This document shows positions 36,785 through 44,900 of a stretch of 64,000 nt of DNA, one piece after another; position 1 is the stretch's first letter; each line of letters begins with the position of its first letter. The notes beneath the pieces were generated by a model. The model worked only from the letters and a program-made list of their open reading frames with translations, ran no database searches and was not told the origin of the DNA. The stretch spans positions 2,914,001 to 2,978,000 of the forward strand of contig NZ_PDIZ01000001.1 in NCBI RefSeq assembly GCF_002563635.1, in the 5' to 3' direction. The position numbers and the translations under genes are program-made. The stretch comes from Bacillus sp. es.036 (GTDB lineage Bacteria > Bacillota > Bacilli > Bacillales > Guptibacillaceae).

Positions 36785-37993
36785 TTAAGAAAATAATTCA
36801 TTGTACAAGTGAATTAACTTTTTTGATTCATTTGGCCAATTTAGTACTTTGCTTGCCTCTTCACATTTTTGAACATAATAATTACTTCTTTGCTGGATAG
36901 CTTCAATTCCTTTTACAATCGCCTTTTCATTCTCATCCACTGCTACCCCAAAATCATACTCTTCTAATAGATAAGCTTTCCCTGGATGATTAGAAGATAC
37001 TACCGGAAGTCCCATCAACATATACTCAAAAATTTTATTCGGCGTTGAATAATAATTATTTTCACTCACATTCTCATACATCACTAGCCCAATATCAGCT
37101 TCCTTGGTTAGGGATAATATTTCTGAAGGAGGTACCTTCGGATGAAAATGAACCCTGGAAGTAAGCTTTTCTCCTTCAACTAATTGCATAAGAGCTTCTT
37201 TTATATCACCATCTCCAAGCAAAACAAGATGATAGTGATCAGGCAATTGATTCATCGATTTAACACATAGCTCAATACCCCTGTTTTTTGAGAATCCCCC
37301 TTGATACAAAAGAATGATTCGATCAGTTGGTATTCCATAAAGATGATGAAAATAATGAGCACTTTTCCGCTCTTGCTCAAGACCAAGAAGAGGTATATTC
37401 TGCAAATAAATCGAAGGTGGCAATTTCCCATACCGCTTACTAAATTTATCGATTAAATAAGGATTTACAGTTATAAATCGATCAACATGCCTCATTAACT
37501 TTGCCTCTAATGCATAACCAAAACGACGATCAACGGCATTTCGACCAGTCATTTCATTAAAAAGTTCATGCGAGTCATAAATCAACTTACTCTGAAAATG
37601 TTCCTTTAAGCGTTTTCCAGTATCAAGCGTGTTTAAATCGTGACAGTGTACGGCATGAATGGTTTCAGATCCCATCGTTATCTTTACTTTTTTATAAAAT
37701 TCGTAGCTCGCATATTGATCCTTCGCAAGTTTAATGATTGGATGCCGAACCATTTTCGCTAGTACTGTTGGTTTTCGCGATGAGCCACTAGCGATCCCTT
37801 TCTTTGCTTGCTTTGTTGAAATGGAGAGCTTATAAATCTTGATCAAGTTATGCAAAAAGGGAGGATCAGTATCAAATTCATTCAGGCAACAAATCGTCAC
37901 CTGATAACCAGCCTCTGCAAGAGCAATCGCTTCTCGTTGTACTCTAGCATCGTAATCAATGTCTTTAAAAAGAACCATTAGAATATGCTTCAT
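36785..37993 (-). CDS. GT4-type glycosyltransferase
   Basis: A 402-residue GT-B enzyme: MKHILMVLFKDIDYDARVQREA at the start, RIILLYQGGFSKNRGIELCV, and NYYSTPNKIFEYMLMGLPVVSSNHPG in the donor-binding half. It overlaps the tagH stop by four bases (ATGA), so it is coupled to the exporter genes. Donor unknown. Confidence 0.87.
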   Translation of the reverse strand: MKHILMVLFKDIDYDARVQREAIALAEAGYQVTICCLNEFDTDPPFLHNLIKIYKLSISTKQAKKGIASGSSRKPTVLAKMVRHPIIKLAKDQYASYEFYKKVKITMGSETIHAVHCHDLNTLDTGKRLKEHFQSKLIYDSHELFNEMTGRNAVDRRFGYALEAKLMRHVDRFITVNPYLIDKFSKRYGKLPPSIYLQNIPLLGLEQERKSAHYFHHLYGIPTDRIILLYQGGFSKNRGIELCVKSMNQLPDHYHLVLLGDGDIKEALMQLVEGEKLTSRVHFHPKVPPSEILSLTKEADIGLVMYENVSENNYYSTPNKIFEYMLMGLPVVSSNHPGKAYLLEEYDFGVAVDENEKAIVKGIEAIQQRSNYYVQKCEEASKVLNWPNESKKLIHLYNELFS

Positions 37994-38715
37994 TTTTTCT
38001 TCGCCTTCATAAACTCATCGTACTGTTCAACGATTTCTTTCGTATCGCCAACCGCTTTTTGTTCACCGCGATGAATCCAGACAACACGATCACAGATCTG
38101 TTTCACAAGGCCTGAAGAGTGTGTAACCAGAATCACTGTACGATCTTGCTGGATCTTTTCAAGGATCGCATCTTTACATTTCTTTTGAAACGCTGAGTCT
38201 CCAACACCTAATACCTCATCAATTAATAGAATTTCTGGATCAAGCATGATCGCAGTTGAAAAAGCTAGCCTTGCTTTCATTCCAGATGAATACGTTCTAA
38301 CAGGCTTATAAATAAAATCATCCAGCTCAGAAAATTCAATAATCGCTTCAAGGTTTTCATCAATTTTCTTCTTACGGTTCCCAAGTAGAAGGGCATTCAA
38401 ATAAATATTTTCAATACCAGAAAGTTCAGGCTGAAACCCGGCTCCAAGAGAAAGTAACATCGGACGCTTTCCTTCGACCTGGTAAGACCCCTGATCTGGT
38501 TCAATTAAACCGCTCATAAGCTTCAAAAGAGTACTTTTTCCTGATCCATTCCGGCCAATAATTCCGAGAACTTCACCTTTTTTAACAGTAAAATCCAGGC
38601 CTTTCAATGCCCAGAACTGCTTTTTATCCTTACTAAGCAATTGCTTCAATGGATTATCAGAATGCTCAGGATACGAGACCCAAATATCTTTTAGTTCAAT
38701 GATGTCCTTTTTCAA
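37990..38715 (-). CDS. tagH: Wall-polymer ABC exporter ATPase, TagH-like
   Basis: A 241-residue ATPase of the TagH/Wzt type: Walker A IIGRNGSGKSTLL, signature YSSGMKARLAFS, Walker B ILLIDEVLGVGD. It lacks the long C-terminal extension of B. subtilis TagH (527 residues) and resembles the short O-antigen/polysialate-type ATPases. It starts with TTG directly after the tagG stop; AAGGTG of the tagG 3-prime end is the ribosome site. It pairs with TagG to flip a lipid-linked polymer. Confidence 0.88.
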   Translation of the reverse strand: MKKDIIELKDIWVSYPEHSDNPLKQLLSKDKKQFWALKGLDFTVKKGEVLGIIGRNGSGKSTLLKLMSGLIEPDQGSYQVEGKRPMLLSLGAGFQPELSGIENIYLNALLLGNRKKKIDENLEAIIEFSELDDFIYKPVRTYSSGMKARLAFSTAIMLDPEILLIDEVLGVGDSAFQKKCKDAILEKIQQDRTVILVTHSSGLVKQICDRVVWIHRGEQKAVGDTKEIVEQYDEFMKAKKK

Positions 38716-39495
38716 TTAAATCACCTTAGCATATTGTTTGTCGTATTTGTTCAAAATGCGTAGTCCAATGAACAACAGGACTAGTGAGAGCGCTAAAATA
38801 ATGAAGAGGTTATCCCATAGTGGCTGTCCTTGATAAAGAAAGATGTTACGGTACGAAACGAGAAAGTTAGTGAAAGGATTAAGATAAAGAAGATCTCTAA
38901 TGTTTGCAGGTACCGACTCCATTCGAAAAAGTACTGGCGACAGATAAAGCAATGTCCGTGAAATGTATTGCATCATGTTTTTAATATCTTTTAAATACAC
39001 ACCAATATGAGCCATGATGATCATGATTGGGAGCAATAGAAGAAGGTTAAGTATGATTAAGATAAAGAAATTCAATGCATTTACGGTTAAGTCAACACCA
39101 CTAAAGTAGAGAAATAAAACCATAATGACTGAACTTACAAGAAACTTAAATGTATTCACACCAAGTCTCACAAGAATAAAAGTAAGCTTTGGCACATAAA
39201 CCTGTTGAAGAATACGAGCTTTTGATGAAATAGCCGTAGTGGCATCAACCATACAAGCAGTTGCCCATTTTAACGGGATCAGGCCTGTAAAAAGATAAAC
39301 AGCATAGTCGTCTCCGCCACGATCTAAAACGATTCCTACTAGAAAATAATAAATCGCCATATACAAAATCGGATCGACAATCCACCATAATGTTCCAAGG
39401 TACGTTCTAGCAGTATTCGATTTCAGTTCGGATACGGTTAGGTGGTAAAGCAAATCTTTGTTATTTCGCCAATCGTTGAGTAATTTTTTAAACAT
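38716..39495 (-). CDS. tagG: Wall-polymer ABC exporter permease, TagG-like
   Basis: A 259-residue membrane protein with six spans, ABC-2 type: the amphipathic N-terminus MFKKLLNDWRNNKDLLYHLTVSELKS and TYLGTLWWIVDPILYM are characteristic of TagG/Wzm. AGGAG lies 11 bases before the ATG at 39495; an upstream GTG contains that site and is rejected. First gene of a seven-gene operon (39495 down to 31184) joining export, glycosyl transfer and sugar-nucleotide supply. Confidence 0.88.
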   Translation of the reverse strand: MFKKLLNDWRNNKDLLYHLTVSELKSNTARTYLGTLWWIVDPILYMAIYYFLVGIVLDRGGDDYAVYLFTGLIPLKWATACMVDATTAISSKARILQQVYVPKLTFILVRLGVNTFKFLVSSVIMVLFLYFSGVDLTVNALNFFILIILNLLLLLPIMIIMAHIGVYLKDIKNMMQYISRTLLYLSPVLFRMESVPANIRDLLYLNPFTNFLVSYRNIFLYQGQPLWDNLFIILALSLVLLFIGLRILNKYDKQYAKVI

Positions 39496-39780
39496 TCGCT
39501 TGTTAACTCCTAATCTCACTGCATTTATATTTTCAACGTCATATTATATTTTATATAATTCCGCTTCTGTCGTCTACCAGTATCAGAAGCCTGTCATTTT
39601 GGGTACTAACCCTTGATAAGTCGCCTTTTCTCTACATTTTTTCGCTAATCTCCCCCTTTATTCAACCGTAATTTACAAAATCTTAACGTTTCTCATGAAT
39701 TTAGAAACGATTAACTTATTCTTTCATAATTCAACCTGAATTGCCATCTTTTGTCGAATAACATTTTTTGAGATATCCAA
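39496..39780. other. Leader/promoter region of the tagG operon with two inverted repeats
   Basis: No open frame. Two inverted repeats stand out: GCTTCTG/CAGAAGC (39563-39590, 14-base loop) and TTAACGTTTCT/AGAAACG-A-TTAA (39683-39714, 9-base loop). A TATAAT on the minus strand at about 39541-39550 could be a -10. No regulator can be named. Confidence 0.4.
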
Positions 39781-39816
39781 CACGAAAAAAGCAACCAGGA
39801 TGGCTGCTTTTTCGTG
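39781..39816 (-). terminator. Terminator after the lipoprotein gene
   Basis: CACGAAAAA-AGCAACC pairs with GGCTGCT-TTTTCGTG (one mismatch); on the minus strand the inner stem is followed by TTTTTTCG. Confidence 0.8.
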
Positions 39817-39818
39817 TT

Positions 39819-40427
39819 TTATAGAATTTTAACTAATTCTGCTACTTCTTTTTCTGAGTTCTCTGTTGTTTCATATACTTGCTTGATCATACCTACTCCC
39901 TTTGCATAAAAGATTGTCATGATCATTTGGTCTTCCTTCTTTGTCACCTTTATAACGTCATGAAAACTTCCATAAGGAACCTCTACAGTATCCAACTTAG
40001 TCATCTCTAGCCCTTCTTGTTTCTGGGAGAGATCCAAAAGTGCTTCCACTTCTTCTACAGATTTATATCCTTTAAGTATACTTTCTTTACTACTTGATTG
40101 ACTTTCTTCTACAACGGCAGCTCGGTCTTCTGTCCATTTGACAATCTGGGTCGTTTGCATATCTCCAAGTGTAATAATTCTTTGAAGATATTCAGCATTC
40201 TGATCAACAATATATTCGGTAAACAACTGCTTTCCTTGAGATGTAAATGTCTTTGTGACACCAGTTTCAGGTCTGTAGTTAATCAAATCCACTTCATTAA
40301 TTGTGCTTATTTCGTTAGTACCTGCTTTCGCTTCGGTTACTTCACTAGAGCTATTCTCTGTTGAACCTGTACCACACCCAGTCGCTACAAGTAACATTAA
40401 AAGTAAACTTATTGTGGTTTTTTTCAT
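39819..40427 (-). CDS. Lipoprotein of unknown function
   Basis: A 202-residue predicted lipoprotein: signal MKKTTISLLLMLLVATGC with lipobox VATGC, then an acidic Ser/Glu-rich stretch and a globular part of about 150 residues rich in beta-type patterns (LFTEYIVDQNAEYLQRIITL; MIMTIFYAKGVGMIKQVYET). I do not recognise a family. GGAGG precedes the ATG. It follows the amidase gene by 31 bases and is probably cotranscribed, in a place comparable to LytA beside LytB and LytC in B. subtilis, although it is not evidently LytA. Confidence 0.7.
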   Translation of the reverse strand: MKKTTISLLLMLLVATGCGTGSTENSSSEVTEAKAGTNEISTINEVDLINYRPETGVTKTFTSQGKQLFTEYIVDQNAEYLQRIITLGDMQTTQIVKWTEDRAAVVEESQSSSKESILKGYKSVEEVEALLDLSQKQEGLEMTKLDTVEVPYGSFHDVIKVTKKEDQMIMTIFYAKGVGMIKQVYETTENSEKEVAELVKIL

Positions 40428-40458
40428 ATTTGCCTCCAAGTTAATGGTTAATATGTGT

Positions 40459-42540
40459 CTAATATAATCTGTTAGCTACCTGACTTTTCGGTTTGTCCTG
40501 AACTTTTCCACCAACTGTGAACAAGGTGGTTACACGGTTTTCCATACCATATTCAAAAAGAACGTCCTGCACGGATGAGTTCAATTCATCATGTACGAGA
40601 ATTAGTGGTGCACCAGTTTGAACGGCTAATGAGGAAGAAACAAGAGCATCAGGAAAATTCTGACCAATGGAAAGAAGCACAGTATCTGATACCATTTCGT
40701 CGCTGTATTCATTTAAAATAGCAGCAAGCGTTTCATATCGTGTCTCCCCAGCCAAACGCTTCACATTAGAACCATTGGAACTTTTCAGCTGCTCTTCTAG
40801 ATTTGAAGAAATAACCGCTTCTCCGCCAAGTATCGCTGTCTCTTTCCCTTTTACATACGAAAGAGCTTCCGCTGATAATTCTTTCTTATCCGTTAGGAGT
40901 ATCGCCCTATCGGATGCTGAAGCGATTGGCGAGCTTGCTAGCGCATCAGCATAACTTAAGCCGTTCGCTACAAACACTCCCTCAACATGATCAAGCCTTT
41001 CGTTAATCATTAAGTTTGTTTCATATCGATTGGCTCCACCCAGTCTTTCTGCTACTACCCCTAATCCCTTGACTTGCTTTTCAACCGTTGTAGAAATGGC
41101 ACTCTTTCCACCAATCAATAAGACTTTGTCAGCACCTAATCGCTTGATTTCTTGCTCAGCAAAAGGATCAAGTGACGAGCCTCTAGTTAAAAGAATAGGC
41201 GCATTTCCTAGTTGAGCAGCAAGAGGACCTACAGATAGAGCATCTGCATAACCTAATCCATTTGTAAGTACAACTGTTTTTTCATTTTTATTATCTTTAA
41301 AACCTTGAGGATAAATTTCTTTTGAAATCTTAACGGCTGTTTCAAATCGATCGCTTCCAGCAAGAGCTTTCACGTTAAGCGTCTTTGTCACTTGTTCTCC
41401 AGAAATATTTGTCCAAAGCGTATCAGCAGACGTTCGATTGACAACTTTTACATCCTTCATAGCTTTAGCCGCTGAAATCGCCTGGTTTTTTTCGAAGTAA
41501 CTCCCTTTACTTGAGCCATCTTTACTCCGAATTTGATAAGGACGCGTTAAATAATTCGACCACTCAATTGTGCCTTTCTTCTTATCAATGACTTTTGTAT
41601 TTTTACGATCTTTTGCATAATTGATCGCATCCGAAAGCTCTGTAAAAGAAACAGCTTTACTATTTCCTTTAATATAAACATCATAGTTTACTTTAGTAGA
41701 GTCATAGATCGTTTCCTGCTTATCTTTATCAAATACCGTCACGTTGTTAAGGTTTTTTGCGAATGTAATCGCGTCATCTCGTGAAGTGAATTGCTTAATT
41801 TCTTTCCCACTACTATCCTTCACTTCAAACACTTTAAAGAAGTTAGTAGCAGCTTGCGCAAGCGCTTCTGCGGCATCGTTTTGGAAACGACTTGTTTTAA
41901 TTAAGCTTTCTTCTGAGGGATTAGACATATAACCAAGCTCCACGAGTACAGACGGCATCTGTGCATTTCGAATGACAAAGAAAGCCTGATCATTTTGAAT
42001 TCCCTTATCGAGCAATCCAGTTTTATTCAGCACCTGCGGATGAACGATGCTAGCAAGTCGGCGGCTTTCTGATTCGAAATTAACCTGCATTGGATCTGGC
42101 GGATATTCTTCATCCCACGCCGCGGCTTTACTATAATAATACGTTTCATATCCTTTAACGAGCGTGCTAAAAGGGTACGCATTATGATGAATGGAAACAA
42201 AAAGTGAATTGTCATTATTTCCCTTCACGTATCCATTCGCAACTTTCATTCTTTCAATAAGATCCTCTTTTGAGTCATTCGCAAAATCACGATCCGTTTG
42301 TCTTGTCATAAAAACTTTAATATCCGTTTCTTCTAACTTTTCCTTTAGCTTTAAACCGATTTCAAGCGTTCCAACTTTTTCATAAAAGCCGGTTTCTGCT
42401 CCAGAATAACCAGAGGTTCCAGTAAATTTCCCTCCGTGCCCTGGATCAATCACTATGTATTTTTCTGCTGAAGCAAAAGACGGACTGTGTATCATAACGA
42501 CCATGAAAATAAAAAAACTAACAAGTAAACTCTTTTTCAT
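40459..42540 (-). CDS. N-acetylmuramoyl-L-alanine amidase with three CWB2 repeats (LytC-like)
   Basis: A 693-residue exported autolysin. Signal peptide about 1-25; Amidase_3 domain about 27-235 with zinc ligands in IDPGHGG, FVSIHHNA and catalytic Glu in VLVELGYMSN; a middle region with repeated SPOR-like units (YDVYIKGNSKAVSFTELSDA); three CWB2 repeats at the C-terminus starting LAGSDRFETA, RLGGANRYET and RLAGETRYET. CWB2 repeats hold proteins to wall polymers. B. subtilis LytC has the same parts but with CWB2 at the N-terminal side. AAGGAG precedes the ATG. Confidence 0.92.
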   Translation of the reverse strand: MKKSLLVSFFIFMVVMIHSPSFASAEKYIVIDPGHGGKFTGTSGYSGAETGFYEKVGTLEIGLKLKEKLEETDIKVFMTRQTDRDFANDSKEDLIERMKVANGYVKGNNDNSLFVSIHHNAYPFSTLVKGYETYYYSKAAAWDEEYPPDPMQVNFESESRRLASIVHPQVLNKTGLLDKGIQNDQAFFVIRNAQMPSVLVELGYMSNPSEESLIKTSRFQNDAAEALAQAATNFFKVFEVKDSSGKEIKQFTSRDDAITFAKNLNNVTVFDKDKQETIYDSTKVNYDVYIKGNSKAVSFTELSDAINYAKDRKNTKVIDKKKGTIEWSNYLTRPYQIRSKDGSSKGSYFEKNQAISAAKAMKDVKVVNRTSADTLWTNISGEQVTKTLNVKALAGSDRFETAVKISKEIYPQGFKDNKNEKTVVLTNGLGYADALSVGPLAAQLGNAPILLTRGSSLDPFAEQEIKRLGADKVLLIGGKSAISTTVEKQVKGLGVVAERLGGANRYETNLMINERLDHVEGVFVANGLSYADALASSPIASASDRAILLTDKKELSAEALSYVKGKETAILGGEAVISSNLEEQLKSSNGSNVKRLAGETRYETLAAILNEYSDEMVSDTVLLSIGQNFPDALVSSSLAVQTGAPLILVHDELNSSVQDVLFEYGMENRVTTLFTVGGKVQDKPKSQVANRLY

Positions 42541-42700
42541 ACCCCACTCTCCTTTCTTGGCAATCTATTACATTTTATTATAGGTGAGTGAGAACTTCTA
42601 CGTTCATTAGCTAATTCTTCTAAGATAAGAAAATAAGACTATTCATTCAGCTTCCTTTTCCCTTTTTCCTCCATTTTTAATAATGAGTCGATAACGCAAA

Positions 42701-42732
42701 AAAAACCTTTCCACTTTTGCAGAAAGGTTTTT
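42701..42732 (-). terminator. Terminator after mnaA
   Basis: AAAAACCTTTC and GAAAGGTTTTT form a perfect 11-base-pair stem, followed on the minus strand by TTTTTTT. Confidence 0.92.
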
Positions 42733-42741
42733 GAACGGTTG

Positions 42742-43884
42742 TTATTCAATAAACGGATCTGGTTTAATAGTTGAAGCACCAAAGTAATATAAGATCGCTT
42801 TAACAATTCGGTTTGATGCTTCTCCATCTCCATAAGGATTAGCAGCTTGGGACATTTTATGATACTCCTCCTTATTTGTGAGAAGAGTTGATGCAGTAGA
42901 ATAGATTGCTTCTTCATCTGTCCCTACAAGCTTAAGTGTTCCAGCTGAAACGCCTTCAGGTCTCTCAGTATTCTCTCTTAAAACAAGAACAGGTGACCCA
43001 AGTGAAGGTGCTTCTTCTTGAACACCACCAGAATCGGTTAAAATCAATGTTGCTTTTGAAGCAAAATTATGAAAATCAATGACATCAAGAGGTTCAATTA
43101 AATGAACACGAGAATGCGTTCCAAGTACTTTATCAGCCAGATCTCTTATTAGTGGATTTAAATGAACAGGAAAAACCACATGAACATCCTCATGTTCGTT
43201 AACAATCCGCTTAACAGCTTGGAATATACGTGTCATTGGTTCACCATGATTTTCTCGTCGGTGAGATGTGAGTAAAATCATTCGTTTCCCCTTAATTTTC
43301 GATAATAGAGAATGATCGTAGTCTTCTTGGACCGTATTTTTCAATGCATCAATCGCTGTATTTCCAGTTATATAAATACGATCTGCCTTTTTTCCTTCAT
43401 TTAATAAATTTTCCGAGGCTTGAATGGTAGGTGCAAAGTGCAGATCAGCAAGATTTCCAGTTAGCATTCGGTTCATTTCTTCAGGGAAAGGAGACCATTT
43501 ATCATATGATCGTAGCCCCGCTTCTACATGTCCTACTGAAATTTGATTATAAAATGCTGCAAGACTTGCAGCAAAGGTTGTTGTCGTATCCCCATGGACT
43601 AGCACAAGATCAGGCTTTTCTTCCTTCATAATTGTATCAAGACCATTCAGCACTCTTGTAGTAATGTCAGCAAGTGACTGTTTGCTTTTCATAATATTTA
43701 AATCATAATCTGGCTCGATCTCAAAAATAGATAATACTTGATCAAGCATTTCTCGATGCTGGGCTGTTACAGCAACAAGCGGCGTAATGTGTTGCGGAAA
43801 TTTCTTTAACTCATTCACAAGCGGCGCCATTTTTATTGCTTCAGGTCTTGTCCCAAAAACACTCATTACTTTAACAGGTGCCAT
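42742..43884 (-). CDS. mnaA: UDP-N-acetylglucosamine 2-epimerase
   Basis: A 380-residue non-hydrolysing epimerase interconverting UDP-GlcNAc and UDP-ManNAc: KVMSVFGTRPEAIKMAPLV, VHGDTTTTFAASLAAFY, VGHVEAGLRSYDKWSPFPEE, LTSHRRENHGEPM and TDSGGVQEEAPSLG are all signature blocks. UDP-ManNAc is used for teichoic-acid linkage units and, through the WecC-like enzyme, for UDP-ManNAcA. AAGGAG precedes the ATG at 43884. The B. subtilis orthologue also lies close to lytC and tag genes. Confidence 0.95.
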   Translation of the reverse strand: MAPVKVMSVFGTRPEAIKMAPLVNELKKFPQHITPLVAVTAQHREMLDQVLSIFEIEPDYDLNIMKSKQSLADITTRVLNGLDTIMKEEKPDLVLVHGDTTTTFAASLAAFYNQISVGHVEAGLRSYDKWSPFPEEMNRMLTGNLADLHFAPTIQASENLLNEGKKADRIYITGNTAIDALKNTVQEDYDHSLLSKIKGKRMILLTSHRRENHGEPMTRIFQAVKRIVNEHEDVHVVFPVHLNPLIRDLADKVLGTHSRVHLIEPLDVIDFHNFASKATLILTDSGGVQEEAPSLGSPVLVLRENTERPEGVSAGTLKLVGTDEEAIYSTASTLLTNKEEYHKMSQAANPYGDGEASNRIVKAILYYFGASTIKPDPFIE

Positions 43885-43988
43885 GTTGACTCTCCTTTTG
43901 TTCAAATGGTGAAACACATTCCATTACATCTTATTAAAACACCCAATAAAAAGCAAAAAGCTTCCCTACATAACAGAAAGGCTACTAT

Positions 43989-44780
43989 TTAGTTACCGCT
44001 TAAATAATCGACGATGAAATCGCCCCATACTGCAAATCCTTGTTCATTCGGTCTAGAATCTACTAAAAAGTCGCTCATTTTTTCACTATCAACGGCTGGC
44101 CATTCTTTCCAATGATCCAAATATATGAGGTCATTTGCTTCCGCATATTTTTCAAGAGCACTGATTTGAAGTGCGTAATAGCCCGGATCAGCAATCGGAT
44201 TTGACGGCATCATCATGATACTAACACTCGGGATCGCTTCTTTTAATTCCGACATGAAGATAGAAAGATTTTGGTGCCCCTCATCAATAACCACAACACC
44301 ATTATCATTTAACGTAAACGCTTCTAATAGAACAATATCGGGTTTTTCTTCAATGACGTTTTCATACAATTCGTCCTCAACGATTGACTTGGTTGTGGCG
44401 TCTTTAAAAGTAAATTGTTTAACTTTAAAAGCCCCATTCCAATAGGATTCTTCTAACCCCTTTTCAATATTTTGCTTGAGTCCTTTTGTACTTGTACCGA
44501 TTGATTCCGAGCCGACAATGGCAACAGAAATCGGTTCTTCGAAAGACATCATCTTCTCTTGAAGGTGCTCTGGGAAATTGGTAACTAGCTTTTTAAGTTT
44601 CTTATTACTTACCGGTATTTCCTTAATTCCTTCACTTTGCTTTGTGGACCCTGATGCAGAATCAACTTCTGCACTTACAGTCTCACCTGTTTGTTCAAGC
44701 TTATCATCCCAATGAATCTTCCCAGCAACAACCACTGCAAGGCATCCAATAAAAGCAATCAAAAAGAGTACTTTTTTCAT
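43989..44780 (-). CDS. Membrane-anchored SGNH/GDSL hydrolase-like protein
   Basis: A 263-residue exported protein with an N-terminal anchor (KKVLFLIAFIGCLAVVVAG) and an SGNH-like fold: nucleophile block SVAIVGSESIG, block III LLEAFTLNDNG, and the C-terminal block SRPNEQGFAVWGDFI where the usual catalytic His of D-x-x-H is replaced by Arg. If real, the enzyme may be inactive or use another base. SGNH proteins often O-acetylate or deacetylate wall polysaccharides, which would suit the location. GGGGGG precedes the ATG at 44780. Confidence 0.65.
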   Translation of the reverse strand: MKKVLFLIAFIGCLAVVVAGKIHWDDKLEQTGETVSAEVDSASGSTKQSEGIKEIPVSNKKLKKLVTNFPEHLQEKMMSFEEPISVAIVGSESIGTSTKGLKQNIEKGLEESYWNGAFKVKQFTFKDATTKSIVEDELYENVIEEKPDIVLLEAFTLNDNGVVVIDEGHQNLSIFMSELKEAIPSVSIMMMPSNPIADPGYYALQISALEKYAEANDLIYLDHWKEWPAVDSEKMSDFLVDSRPNEQGFAVWGDFIVDYLSGN

Positions 44781-44862
44781 AACTTCCCCCCTGGAAATCT
44801 GTCGAATAATGGTATTTAATAATATTATTGTAATAAAGGGAAAATGATTGCAAGTAAAAATT

Positions 44863-44894
44863 AAAAAGCCGCTCACTTTACGGAGCGGCTTTTT
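44863..44894 (-). terminator. Terminator after the large S8 protease gene
   Basis: AAAAAGCCGCTC-ACTTTACG-GAGCGGCTTTTT, a perfect 12-base-pair stem. Confidence 0.93.
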
Positions 44895-44900
44895 GGCATC

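Noticed and set aside
43950-43985. Possible terminator after mnaA upstream gap / SGNH gene end
   Set aside because: The pairing AGCTTCCCT with AGAAAGGCT needs several mismatches.
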